Part shown: positions 52,812 to 61,670 of the stretch, piece by piece | Numbering within the stretch: position 1 is the stretch's first letter | How the letters are laid out: every line of letters starts with the position of its first letter | Made by a program: the position numbers and the translations under genes | Assembly (NCBI GenBank): GCA_036272595.1 | Contig: DATAYM010000086.1 | Span: 9,571 to 73,570 of the forward strand | Direction: 5' to 3' | DNA length: 64,000 nucleotides | From: Poindextera sp036272595 | Lineage (GTDB): Bacteria > Pseudomonadota > Alphaproteobacteria > Caulobacterales > Caulobacteraceae | Notes under the pieces: model-generated | What the model was told of the DNA's origin: nothing | The model's database searches: none | What the model saw: the letters and a program-made list of their open reading frames with translations, nothing else

Positions 52812-54476
52812 TCAGGGCCTCACCGCCAGCGCGCCCCGCACCGCCCGCTCCAGATCGTCGATCTGGAACGGCTTGCGCAGCAGGTGATCGGCGTCGACCA
52901 CCTTGTCGACAGCCTCCATGTCGGCATAGCCGGTGGCCAGGATGATCGGCAGGTTCGGGAGCCGCCGGCGCGCCTCCGTCGCCACCTCGACGCCGGTCAT
53001 CCCCGGCATGGCGAAGTCGACGATCAGGAGTTCCGGCCGGTCGATATCCAGCCGTTCCAGGCCCTCGTGGCCCTGCGCCGCCTCGGTGACCGCATAGCCG
53101 AGCATCTCCAGGCATTCGACGATGAAGCGGCGCACGCCAGGCTCGTCCTCGACCACCAGCACCCGCTCCCGGCCCTTGACCTGCGCCTGGCGCGGCGCGT
53201 CCGGGGCGGCGTGGCTGGCCGGCGCGGCGGCGACCGGCAGCCAGAGCTCCACCCGCGTGCCGACGCCTTCGGTGCTCTCGATCAGCACCGTCCCGCCCGA
53301 CTGCTGGGCGATGCCGTAGACCTGGCTGAGTCCGAGCCCGGTGCCCTTGCCGATCGGCTTGGTGGTGAAGAACGGATCGAACACCTTGTCGAGCACATTG
53401 GCCGGGATGCCGGCGCCCTGGTCGCTGACCCGGACGACCACATAGGCCCCGGCCGCCAGCCCTGGATCGGCGGCCTGACGCGCCTCGGTGACGATGCCGA
53501 TGGCGCCGCCGTCCGGCAGGGCGTCGCGGGCGTTGATGACCAGGTTGAGGATGGCCAGCTCCACCTGGTTTGCGTCGGCCATGGCCCATAGCGGGCCGCG
53601 GTCCAGGTTCATGTCGACGATGAACTGCGGCCCGATCGTGCGGGCCAGCAGATCGTTCATCCCGGCGATCAGGACATTGATGTCGACCGGCGTCAGGGTC
53701 AGGCGCTGGACCCGCGAGAAGGCCAGCAGCTGGCGGGTCAGCTTGGCGGCCCGGTCGGCGGCCTGCAGGGCGGACCCGGCGCGACTGGCGGTGGCGGCGT
53801 CGTCGGCATGGCGCTGGATCATGGCCAGATTGCCGCTGATGACAGTCAGCAGGTTATTGAAATCGTGCGCGATTCCGCCGGTCAGCTGACCCACGGCCTC
53901 CATCTTCTGCGACTGCACCAGGGCTGCCTGGGCGCGCTCGCGCTCGGCGATCTCCTGCATCAGCTGGTCGTTGGCGCGGGCCAGCTCGGCGGTGCGCTGC
54001 TCGATGCGGCTCTCCAGCGATTCATTGAGCTGGGTGAGCCGTTCCTCCGCCGCCTGCAGGTCCTGCAGGCGGCGGCGCGCCTCGTACTGCCGGCGCCGCC
54101 CGCGCAGGGCGGAATCGACGGCGCTGCCCAGGGTCTCGCCGTTGATCGGGCGCTCCAGCACCACGACGTTGCCCAGCTGCTGCAGCACGCGCAGGGCCGC
54201 CGGGGTGCGCCGGCCAGCCCGCCGGGTCGCCAGCAGCACGAAGGGAAAGTCCGACCACGGCGGCTGCGCCTCCAGCCAGGCGTCGAGCCGGGTGCGGTCG
54301 GTCTCGGCGAGCGATTCCTCGGTGACCAGGGCCGCCCCCGCGCCCAGCGCCAGCTGCTGCGCCAGTTCGTCGACGCCGCCGCAGATCAAGGCCGCGTGAC
54401 CGCGGCGGGCGAGCAACTGCTCGATGACCTGGCCGTCGCGTCCGCGCAGCGCCAGGATCAGGACGCGATCTTCCAC
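52812..54476 (-). CDS. Histidine kinase with C-terminal receiver, paired with KaiC-like ATPase
   Basis: A 554-residue soluble protein. The N-terminal 125 residues look like a receiver without an acceptor Asp (ALVTEESLAETD at the expected place). A coiled coil (about 130-190) follows, then HisKA with GQLTGGIAHDFNNLL (His near 206), an ATPase domain (LNLVINARDALPDGG, SDQGAGIP, GTGLGLSQVYGIAQQSGG) and a canonical receiver (VVEDEPGVR, acceptor Asp in IVDFAMPGM, Lys in LRKPFQ). The start is GTG at 54476, four bases after the KaiC stop, so it is cotranscribed and probably functionally coupled. No DNA-binding domain. Confidence 0.9.
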   Translation of the reverse strand: MEDRVLILALRGRDGQVIEQLLARRGHAALICGGVDELAQQLALGAGAALVTEESLAETDRTRLDAWLEAQPPWSDFPFVLLATRRAGRRTPAALRVLQQLGNVVVLERPINGETLGSAVDSALRGRRRQYEARRRLQDLQAAEERLTQLNESLESRIEQRTAELARANDQLMQEIAERERAQAALVQSQKMEAVGQLTGGIAHDFNNLLTVISGNLAMIQRHADDAATASRAGSALQAADRAAKLTRQLLAFSRVQRLTLTPVDINVLIAGMNDLLARTIGPQFIVDMNLDRGPLWAMADANQVELAILNLVINARDALPDGGAIGIVTEARQAADPGLAAGAYVVVRVSDQGAGIPANVLDKVFDPFFTTKPIGKGTGLGLSQVYGIAQQSGGTVLIESTEGVGTRVELWLPVAAAPASHAAPDAPRQAQVKGRERVLVVEDEPGVRRFIVECLEMLGYAVTEAAQGHEGLERLDIDRPELLIVDFAMPGMTGVEVATEARRRLPNLPIILATGYADMEAVDKVVDADHLLRKPFQIDDLERAVRGALAVRP

Positions 54477-54480
54477 CGGC

Positions 54481-55971
54481 TCAGGTCCGGCTCGCCATCA
54501 GCGGGGTCTGGCCGCGATAGGCCGGCAGTCCGCTCAGCACGCCCTCGAAGTCCTGCAGCGGCTCGCCGACCTGGACGCCCCGATCGTCCAGGCCAAATTC
54601 GCGGATGCTGGCCTCGTGCGCGGTGACCCGGCTCTTGGCCACCGAGACCGCCTTGTAGACGCTGCCGCGGGATTCGAAATACCGGAACAGGAGGATGCCG
54701 TCGGACAGGTAGCTCAGGTCGACGTCCGAGCGCACGTCGCCGATGATGCCGTGCTGGCCGAGCACCAGCATGGTGATGACGCCCTGCTGGTTCAGGTAGC
54801 TGAGCAGCTCATGCATCTGCAGCAGAAGGTACTTTTCGCCGGGCATCGACTGCAGGAACGCGTTCAGGCTGTCGATGACGATGAAGGTGACCCCTTCCTT
54901 CTCCACCGCATGGCGCACCCGGGTGGCGAACTCGCCGGGCGAAAGCTCGGCCGGGTCGATCTGCGAGAGCTTCAACTGGCCGTTCTCGATATAGCCGTCG
55001 AGATCCATGCCGAGGAAACGCGCCCGCGCCAGCATGGTCGCCATGCCCTCGTCGAACAGATAATAGGCCGCCTTCTCGCCGCGCCGCAGAGCGGCGAGGG
55101 CGCAGCAGACCGCGGTGCTGGTCTTGCCGACGCCGGAAGGCCCCGACAACAGCATGTTGGTGCCGGGGGCGAGGCCGCCGCCCAGCATCTGATCGAGCCT
55201 TTCCACCCCGGTGGTCACCAGGTCGCCGGTGAAGGCGCGATGGTGCTCGGCCGCGATCAGCCGCGGAAACACCATCACCCCGCCGGTCTCGATGACGAAG
55301 TCGTGAAAGCCGCCGCGATAGTTCACCCCCCGCATCTTCACGACCCGGAGTCGCCGACGCGCCGAGCCGTAGTCCTCGGTGGTCTGCTCCAGGGTGATGA
55401 CACCGTGGGCGATGCTGTGCAGCTGCAGGTCGCCGGGGTCGGAGCTGCGGTCGTCCAGCATCAGCACGGTGCACTGGCGGGTGGAGAAGTACTGCTTCAG
55501 CGCCAGGATCTGACGGCGGTAGCGCAGCGAGTTCTGCGCCAGCAGGCGCAGTTCCGACAGGCTGTCGAACACCACGCGGGTGGGGCGCAGGCGGTCGACG
55601 CATTCCATGACCCCCCCGATGGTCTCGCCGAGCTCGACCTCGGACGGCTCCAGGATCGACTGTTCGCTCTCCGGATCGAGGCCGTCGCCGCTGACCAGCT
55701 CGAACAGCTCGATGTCGTTCAGCGACCAGTTGTGGCTGCGCGCCACCTCACGCAGTTCCGCGGCCGTCTCGGACAGGGTGATGTAGAGGCCGCGCTCGCC
55801 CACGCGCGCGCCTTCGAGCAGGAACTGCAGCGCAATGGTGGTCTTGCCGCTGCCGGGCGTGCCCTCGAGCAGATAGGCGCGGTCCTTGGTCAGTCCGCCG
55901 CCGAGAATATTGTCCAGATCGCCGATCCCGGTCGATACGCGAGACCCGGCGGCGATGGCGTCGTTCGCCAT
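54481..55971 (-). CDS. KaiC-like two-domain RecA-type ATPase
   Basis: A 496-residue KaiC homologue with two tandem RecA domains. Walker A motifs are GTPGSGKTT (about residue 38) and GPSGVGKTS (about 270). Walker B-like segments RVVFDSLSE and FIVIDSLNAF follow in each half. The catalytic EE-type pair is in SETAAE and FDEGMA. In the region of the cyanobacterial autophosphorylation pair (Ser-Thr before a conserved Asp) it reads DLSYLSDGI, so the Ser is kept and the Thr is Tyr. There is no kaiA or kaiB in the window. A signalling ATPase for a kinase partner is more likely than a true clock. Confidence 0.9.
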   Translation of the reverse strand: MANDAIAAGSRVSTGIGDLDNILGGGLTKDRAYLLEGTPGSGKTTIALQFLLEGARVGERGLYITLSETAAELREVARSHNWSLNDIELFELVSGDGLDPESEQSILEPSEVELGETIGGVMECVDRLRPTRVVFDSLSELRLLAQNSLRYRRQILALKQYFSTRQCTVLMLDDRSSDPGDLQLHSIAHGVITLEQTTEDYGSARRRLRVVKMRGVNYRGGFHDFVIETGGVMVFPRLIAAEHHRAFTGDLVTTGVERLDQMLGGGLAPGTNMLLSGPSGVGKTSTAVCCALAALRRGEKAAYYLFDEGMATMLARARFLGMDLDGYIENGQLKLSQIDPAELSPGEFATRVRHAVEKEGVTFIVIDSLNAFLQSMPGEKYLLLQMHELLSYLNQQGVITMLVLGQHGIIGDVRSDVDLSYLSDGILLFRYFESRGSVYKAVSVAKSRVTAHEASIREFGLDDRGVQVGEPLQDFEGVLSGLPAYRGQTPLMASRT

Positions 55972-56070
55972 GACATCCGTCCTTTGGTCAGGCGCTCATA
56001 GGCGAGCGCGTCGGACAGGAAAAACGAGCTTCGCCAGATTTAGATGCGTGCCGGCGCGGAAACTTTATCG

Positions 56071-56724
56071 TCAGCTTCGCCGCGTGAGGCCGTGCTGCTC
56101 CAGACGCCACTTGAACTGGTCGAAACGGTCCTGGCCGAAGAAGGCTTCGCCGTTGAAAGCGATCATCGGCACGCCATAGTGGCCGGCCTGGCGCTGGGCG
56201 ACCTGGCTTGCCTCGATCACCGCGTTCAGCCGCTCGGCCTCATCGTCGACCGCGCGGGCTATCTCGGCGGGGTCGAGGCCGGCGCGGGCGGCGGCGGCGG
56301 CCAGGTGGTCGCCCTCGTGCCAGTTGTCGACCTCGCCGCTCCAGATCAGCCGGCTGGCCTCGTCGAGGAACTGAAGGCCGCGCCCGCGCTCGGCCGCCGC
56401 CACGCCCATGCGGGTCAGGCGGTGGATGCGCGGCTGCTCTTTCGGATAGGTGCGGGTGGCCATGTCCATGTGCACGGGGTCGGGCCTGGGCCAGCGGATC
56501 GGCAGGCCGAGGAACTCGGCCTCGCGGCGGATGTCCGCCTGCAGGTAGGAATACCAGAGCGGATCGCGGCCATCGAAGAACTCCGGCGTCCGCACCGCCA
56601 GCGGATAGACCGGGCGGATATCGCCGCGCACGTCGTAGTCCCGCTCCAGCGCCGTCAGCCTATGGGTGATCAGGTAGGAATAGGGCGAGCGGAAGGACCA
56701 GTAGAGGTCGTAGGTCAGGGTCAT
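56071..56724 (-). CDS. DsbA-fold isomerase, 2-hydroxychromene-2-carboxylate isomerase-like
   Basis: A 217-residue kappa-GST/DsbA-fold protein. YWSFRSPYSYLITHRL at the N-terminus has Ser in place of the CxxC of true DsbA, as in glutathione-dependent HCCA isomerases. GHYGVPMIAFNGEAFFGQDRFDQF is the conserved C-terminal cis-Pro and helix. The family includes aromatic-degradation isomerases and polyketide-type oxidoreductases, and no aromatic pathway genes are nearby. The ATG at 56724 has GGACC just upstream. No signal peptide. Confidence 0.82.
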   Translation of the reverse strand: MTLTYDLYWSFRSPYSYLITHRLTALERDYDVRGDIRPVYPLAVRTPEFFDGRDPLWYSYLQADIRREAEFLGLPIRWPRPDPVHMDMATRTYPKEQPRIHRLTRMGVAAAERGRGLQFLDEASRLIWSGEVDNWHEGDHLAAAAARAGLDPAEIARAVDDEAERLNAVIEASQVAQRQAGHYGVPMIAFNGEAFFGQDRFDQFKWRLEQHGLTRRS

Positions 56725-56840
56725 CGCGGGTCCTTGAACTCCTGGGTTGGGCTCGCCGCCGGGTTCGTCATACTGTGCCTCGAACGCCGGCCGGGAAGCC
56801 AGGGGCGGCGCTCCAACAAGCTTTGCCGGGGGAATACGCC

Positions 56841-57887
56841 ATGGACACCGCCGAATCGATCGCCCTGATGGGCGCGCCGGGATCGCCCTATACCCGCAAG
56901 ATGCTGGCGGTGCTGCGCTATCGGCGCATCGCCTACCGCTTCCTGTCGCGCAACCAGGCGGCCGCGGCGGGCATGCCGGCGCCCAAGGTCGGGCTGCTGC
57001 CGACCTTCTACCTGCCGGGCGCCGGCGGCGAGCTGGAGGCGGTGGTGGATTCCTCGCCGATCATCCGCCGGCTGGAGGCCGAACACGCCGGCCGCGGCGT
57101 CATCCCCGCCGATCCGGGCCTCGCCTTCCTCGACGAGCTGATTGAGGACTATGCCGACGAGTGGCTGACCAAGGCCATGTTCCACTACCGCTGGGCCTAT
57201 GCCGACGACGTCGACAAGGCCTCAAAGCTGTTGCCGCTCTGGCAGCACTATTCCATCGCCGACCAGGCGCTGGCCGAGCGCGCCGCCATGATCGGCGAGC
57301 GGCAGATCTCCCGCCTCCACGTGGTCGGCTCCAACGCGACCACCGGGCCGGTGATCGAGGCCAGCTACCGCCGCTTCCTGGCCGCCTTCGAGGCGCACCT
57401 GACGCGCCAGCCCTTCATCCTCGGCGAGCGGCCGGGTTCAAGCGACTTCGCGGTGTTCGGCCAGCTGACCCAGCTCGCCCAGTTCGACCCGACCCCGGCG
57501 GCGCTCACCCTGGCCATGGCCCCGAGGGTGCTGGCCTGGACCAGCCTGATGGAGGACCAGTCGGGCCTGGAGCCCGCCGACGACGGCTGGCAGTCGATCG
57601 AGGCGTTGCCGGACACGCTGATGGCGCTGCTGACCGAGATCGGCCGCGTCTATCCGCCGGTGATGCTGGCCAACGCCCGCGCCGTCGTTTCCGGCGCGGC
57701 GGAGGTGGTCGCCGAGGTCGACGGCCACCCCTGGCGCCAGCCGCCGTTCGCCTACCAGGCCAAGTGCGTGCAGTGGCTGCGCCAGTCCCACGCCCGGCTG
57801 CCGGCGCCCAGCCGGGACGCGGTCGGCCGCGTCCTCGAAGCGACCGGCTGCGCACCCGTCGTCGCCGGGGATCTCGCTGCCGCCTAG
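56841..57887 (+). CDS. Glutathione S-transferase family protein
   Basis: A 348-residue GST-fold protein, longer than the usual 200-230. The thioredoxin-like N-domain (SIALMGAPGSPYTRKMLAVLRYRRIAYRF, with VDSSPIIRRLEAEH near residue 75) is followed by a helical C-domain with FILGERPGSSDFAVFGQLTQL (about 195), then an extra 100-residue C-terminal extension I cannot assign. The ATG at 56841 follows CCGGGGGAA; the longer frame is rejected. Substrate unknown. Its last 4 bases overlap the convergent GFA gene. Confidence 0.85.
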   Translation: MDTAESIALMGAPGSPYTRKMLAVLRYRRIAYRFLSRNQAAAAGMPAPKVGLLPTFYLPGAGGELEAVVDSSPIIRRLEAEHAGRGVIPADPGLAFLDELIEDYADEWLTKAMFHYRWAYADDVDKASKLLPLWQHYSIADQALAERAAMIGERQISRLHVVGSNATTGPVIEASYRRFLAAFEAHLTRQPFILGERPGSSDFAVFGQLTQLAQFDPTPAALTLAMAPRVLAWTSLMEDQSGLEPADDGWQSIEALPDTLMALLTEIGRVYPPVMLANARAVVSGAAEVVAEVDGHPWRQPPFAYQAKCVQWLRQSHARLPAPSRDAVGRVLEATGCAPVVAGDLAAA

Positions 57888-58291
57888 GCCTCGCCGTCGA
57901 CGCCGGGGATATCGGCGATGGTGTTCACCCAGGGCTGCTGCGAGCGGGTCCATATCTGCCGCGACGGGGCGAACAGGTCGCGCTGGCGCAGCGTGCCGAC
58001 GCGCACGCCGTAGGCCTTCGGGTCCTCGCCGGGGCTGGTGGCGTAGATCGCCGCGCCGCAGCGGGGGCAGAAGGCGTGCAGGCGCCGCGCGCCGCTGTCG
58101 GCGGTCTTCACATAGAGGGTCGGCTCGCCGGCGAGCAGCCGGAACGTGCCGGCATCGGTCCTGACCGTGACCCGGAAGGCGGTCCCGGTCAGGGCCTGGC
58201 AGTCGGTGCAGTTGCACAGGGTGGTTCTGGCCGGATCGGCCTCGGCCTCGAAGGCGATGAAGCCGCAGTGACATTTTCCGTCGATCTTCAT
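57884..58291 (-). CDS. GFA family zinc-binding protein
   Basis: A 135-residue protein of the glutathione-dependent formaldehyde-activating (GFA) family. The zinc sites are shown by CHCG (about residue 7), CNCTDCQALTG (about 26) and FCPRCGAAIYA (about 74), the standard Mss4-like arrangement. Many members have no proven formaldehyde activity. The ATG at 58291 has GGAAGG directly upstream. It converges with the GST gene with a 4-base overlap; a glutathione link between the two is possible but not shown. Confidence 0.9.
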   Translation of the reverse strand: MKIDGKCHCGFIAFEAEADPARTTLCNCTDCQALTGTAFRVTVRTDAGTFRLLAGEPTLYVKTADSGARRLHAFCPRCGAAIYATSPGEDPKAYGVRVGTLRQRDLFAPSRQIWTRSQQPWVNTIADIPGVDGEA

Positions 58292-58374
58292 CCTTCCTCT
58301 CCCTCTCCATGGAAACCGCCGGGCCGATCAATTCGTTACGGCGAAGCCCATGCGCGCGCAGAGGAGGCTTGGCC

Positions 58375-58608
58375 GTGGCGAACGAGAACGATGCACTGCT
58401 GGTCTATCACCAGACGACCTATCATCGCTTCATGTTGGCGGTGAAATGGTTCGCCATCCACCTGGCGGCGCTGATCGCCTTCCTGGCCCTGTGGTTCTGC
58501 ACCCCGGCCGGGTTCGGGTGGGCGCTGATCGTCGGCCTGGTCGTCTTCGGAGCCGGCGTCTACGCGATGCGGCACGGCCTGAACCACTCCAGCGAGGTCA
58601 CCCAGTAG
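58375..58608 (+). CDS. aa3-type cytochrome c oxidase subunit IV
   Basis: A 77-residue single- or double-helix membrane protein. YHQTTYHRFMLAVKWFAIHLAALIAFLALWFCT matches the short bacterial COX subunit IV, which packs against the aa3 oxidase core, and a second hydrophobic stretch follows (ALIVGLVVFGAGVYAMRHG). The GTG at 58375 has GAGGAGG seven bases upstream, which decides the start over upstream codons. The other oxidase subunits are not in the window, so the gene is separated from the main cta operon. Confidence 0.78.
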   Translation: MANENDALLVYHQTTYHRFMLAVKWFAIHLAALIAFLALWFCTPAGFGWALIVGLVVFGAGVYAMRHGLNHSSEVTQ

Positions 58609-58611
58609 CGC

Positions 58612-60837
58612 CTATTGCCGCGCCATCTCCGCCTCGCCGATGGCCTCGCCATCCAGGGTCTGGTCGGGGTCCATGGTGACGGTGACCTTCTTCAGCCGCC
58701 CGGAAAAGGCGAAGGGCGCCGCGTAGTCCGCCACCGGGCTGCCGCGGTCGCGGCCGATGTCGAGGCCGCTCCAGGAGATGAAGTTGTGGAAGCCGAGCTG
58801 GGTTTCGCCGTCGCCGGCCGGCGCGCCGTCGATCAGCAGGCGGATGAAGCGCTTGTCGTGGTTGCGCACCGCGACGCCCAGCCGATGGTGGCCCGGCGGC
58901 AGGGTCCGGTCGCTGACGACCCGCGCATGCAGGCCGCCGACGTTCATGTCGTAGACCAGCCGCCCGTCGCGCACGAACAGCGAGTAGCCGCAGGTCGCGT
59001 CGCCATGGGCGATCAGCACGCCCTGGTCGCCGGCCTCGGTCCTGACATGGGCCTCGATGACGAAGCTGCGCGAACGCACGTCCGGCGCGATGTCGGTGGG
59101 CAGATGGCCCATGCCGGCATGGAAGACGAAGGCCTTGCGCGGACCGTGGAAGCGGGTGGCGTTCTCGGCGAAGCGCGGTCCGAAGCGGTCGTCCAGCGGC
59201 AGCACCTTGCAGCGTTCGGCCAGGGTCCACCAGTCGGCGATCAGCTCGGCGAGCTTGTCCGGGTGCGTCTGGGCCAGGTCCTCGGTCTCCGAGAAGTCCT
59301 TGTCCAGATGATAAAGTTCCCAGACGTCGGCATCGAACGGCGCGCCCGGCGGGTGATAGGCGACCGCCTTCCAGCCGTCCTTCCACAGGCCCCGGTGGCC
59401 GAACATCTCGAAGTACTGCGGCGCGCCGCGCGGCGGGTCGGCCTCGCCGAGGCTGGCGGCGAAGGAGACGCCCTCGATCGGTTGCTGGGCCACGCCGGCG
59501 ATGGTCGCCGGCGGCGCAAGGCCGATCAGTTCCAGCAGGGTCGGCGTCACGTCGCTGGCGTGGCGGAAGGCGTGCCGCAGTTCGCCGCGCGCCTGGATCC
59601 CGTTCGGCCAGCTGGCCACCATCGGGTCGCGGATGCCGCCGCCGTGGGTGTTCTGCTTGTAGCGCTTCAGCGGCGTGTTGGACGCCATCGCCCAGCCCCA
59701 GGGAAAGTTGGAATGGGTGTCCGGGCCGCCGATGTCGTCGATGCGGGCGATCTTCTCGGGCAGCGGCTCCGGCTTGGCGTTGTAGGGGCCCATGGCGTTG
59801 ACGAAGCCGAGCGGCCCGCCCTCCTGGCTGGCGCCGTTGTCGCTCATCACCAGGATCAGGGTGTCGTCGCGCAGGCCCGCCGCCTCCAGGAAGGCGACCA
59901 GCCGCGCCAGGTTGCGGTCGGCATGGTCGAGCATGGCGGCGAAGGCGGCCTGCAGGCGGGTGAACAGGCGCTGCTCGTCCGGCGAATGCTCGGCCCAGGG
60001 CCGCACGAAATCGTTGCGCGGTGGCAGGCGGGTATCGGCCGGCACGACGCCCAGCGCCTTCTGTCGCGCCAGCCGCCGCTCGCGCTCGACGTCCCAGCCG
60101 CCTGAAAACACATGGTCGTAATGCATGATCAGCTCGCGCGGCGCCTGGTGCGGCGCGTGGCAGGCGCCGAAGGCCAGCCAGGTCAGCCACGGCCTGTCCG
60201 GCGCGTCGGCGGTATGGTCGGCGATGAAGCGGATGGCCTGGTCGGTCAGGTCCTCGGTCAGGTGATAGCCGTCGGCATAGCCCTTCGGCTGTTCGATCGG
60301 CGTGTTGTCGCGCACCAGTTCCGGCGCGTACTGGTCGGTCTCCGCGTCCATGAAGCCGTAGAAGCGGTCGAAGCCGCGACCCAGCGGCCAGCCGTCGAAG
60401 GGTCCGGTCGGACCGGTCTCGGTCAGCGACGTGACGTGCCACTTGCCCAGCATGTAACTTCTATAGCCGCCGATACGGAGCATCTCGGCCAGGGTGCCGG
60501 CCTCCGGCGCGATCTTGCCGCGATAGCCGGGGTAGCCGGAATCGAAATTGGCCAGGCAGCCGACGCCGACCGAATGGTGGTTGCGGCCGGTCAGCAGCGC
60601 CGCCCGGGTGGTCGAGCACATGGCGGTGGTGTGAAAGCCGGTGAAGCGCAGCCCCTCGGCCGCCAGCCGGTCGATGGTCGGCGTGGCGATCGGCGAGCCG
60701 TAGCAGCCGAAGTCGGAGAAGCCGACGTCGTCGAACAGCACCACCAGGATGTTCGGCGCCCCCTTCGGCGCCGTGCGCGCCTGCGGCCACCACGGCGTCG
60801 AGTCCGCGATGGTCCTGCCGATCTTCGCCCCGCTCAT
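58612..60837 (-). CDS. Arylsulfatase-type sulfatase
   Basis: A 741-residue sulfatase of the alkaline-phosphatase superfamily. The metal site DD in VVLFDDVGFSDFGCYG is near residue 36. The formylglycine motif is Cys74 in MCSTTRAALLTGRNHH, with Thr in place of the usual Pro of C-x-P-x-R. SDNGASQEGGP (metal Asp-Asn) is near residue 335, and the roughly 200-residue C-terminal beta domain is typical of the large AtsA-like group. No signal peptide is visible. The ATG at 60837 has GGGGGGAA five bases upstream, so the upstream frame is rejected. No maturase (FGE) gene is nearby. Confidence 0.9.
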   Translation of the reverse strand: MSGAKIGRTIADSTPWWPQARTAPKGAPNILVVLFDDVGFSDFGCYGSPIATPTIDRLAAEGLRFTGFHTTAMCSTTRAALLTGRNHHSVGVGCLANFDSGYPGYRGKIAPEAGTLAEMLRIGGYRSYMLGKWHVTSLTETGPTGPFDGWPLGRGFDRFYGFMDAETDQYAPELVRDNTPIEQPKGYADGYHLTEDLTDQAIRFIADHTADAPDRPWLTWLAFGACHAPHQAPRELIMHYDHVFSGGWDVERERRLARQKALGVVPADTRLPPRNDFVRPWAEHSPDEQRLFTRLQAAFAAMLDHADRNLARLVAFLEAAGLRDDTLILVMSDNGASQEGGPLGFVNAMGPYNAKPEPLPEKIARIDDIGGPDTHSNFPWGWAMASNTPLKRYKQNTHGGGIRDPMVASWPNGIQARGELRHAFRHASDVTPTLLELIGLAPPATIAGVAQQPIEGVSFAASLGEADPPRGAPQYFEMFGHRGLWKDGWKAVAYHPPGAPFDADVWELYHLDKDFSETEDLAQTHPDKLAELIADWWTLAERCKVLPLDDRFGPRFAENATRFHGPRKAFVFHAGMGHLPTDIAPDVRSRSFVIEAHVRTEAGDQGVLIAHGDATCGYSLFVRDGRLVYDMNVGGLHARVVSDRTLPPGHHRLGVAVRNHDKRFIRLLIDGAPAGDGETQLGFHNFISWSGLDIGRDRGSPVADYAAPFAFSGRLKKVTVTMDPDQTLDGEAIGEAEMARQ

Positions 60838-60943
60838 CGTTCCCCCCGGCCCGTGATTTGCCGCGCAAGCTAGGCCGCGCCGGCCATTCCGCAAAGGGCG
60901 CCGCTACGTCAGCGGGGGACGGCGGGGCCGTCGGAGCGGGAGC

Positions 60944-61522
60944 CTAGTGAAACCGGTAGGCTACCTTCAGTCCGGCGTCGTTGATCGACTCGTTGGCGCC
61001 GTGGCCGAGGATCTGGCCATTGGATTGATGGACGTATTCCGCCCCGATGGCCCAGTGGCGGGCGAGCCGCCACTCCAGGCCCAGCGCTTCGCGAAACAAC
61101 ACCTTGGAGCCGAGCAGCAGCCGGTGCTGGCGGTCGTAGGCGCCTGCGGGGCCCAGCCGAGCATTGCTCACCCCGTCGTTCGCGGCCAGGCCCAGGTCCA
61201 GCGATCCATAGAGCTGGCCGAACAGCTTGTGGTCCCAGACCAGGCCCGCGCCGGCGGAATTGGTGCGGCCGGCGGAATTCAGCGCCACGAAGGCGTTTAC
61301 CCGCGGTGCGCCGATGATGCGGAGGATCGCTGGGCGGGCGGAGTCGACCTCGAGCTGGATGTCCGCCGTGCCGTTCTCCTTGCCGTGGTTGATGTCATTG
61401 ACGTCGTGGGCAAGCCCGGTGACCGAGACCTCGTCGATGACATCGGCGCTCGCCCGCAAGGGCAGGGCCAGCGAGAACACCGCGGCTATGGCAAGCAGGC
61501 CGCCGGCTCGAAGAGTGCGCAT
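60944..61522 (-). CDS. Lipid A 3-O-deacylase, PagL-like
   Basis: A 192-residue outer-membrane beta-barrel protein with a signal peptide (hydrophobic 8-22, cleavage after ASA near residue 26). The catalytic triad of PagL is recognisable: His165 and Ser167 in YVHQSNG and Glu178 in ANESIND, followed by the terminal aromatic strand AGLKVAYRFH. It would remove the 3-O acyl chain of lipid A in the outer leaflet. The ATG at 61522 is used; a TTG one codon earlier is possible. Monocistronic. Confidence 0.85.
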   Translation of the reverse strand: MRTLRAGGLLAIAAVFSLALPLRASADVIDEVSVTGLAHDVNDINHGKENGTADIQLEVDSARPAILRIIGAPRVNAFVALNSAGRTNSAGAGLVWDHKLFGQLYGSLDLGLAANDGVSNARLGPAGAYDRQHRLLLGSKVLFREALGLEWRLARHWAIGAEYVHQSNGQILGHGANESINDAGLKVAYRFH

Positions 61523-61670
61523 CAAGGACCACCGTCGTAAGCGTCGTTGCGAGGCGCGACCGGCGGCCGGCCGGTATCACATAGTCGGCTCAGCGTTCGG
61601 TTCACGGCTCAAACGCCATTTTTTTCAAAAATTTTCACTTTTGCCGCCCGCCGAGGCGCTACGCCCGGAC

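Noticed and set aside
54481..55971. A circadian clock operon
   Set aside because: Only a KaiC-like gene is present. kaiA and kaiB are absent and the Ser-Thr phosphorylation pair is altered, so a clock role is not supported.
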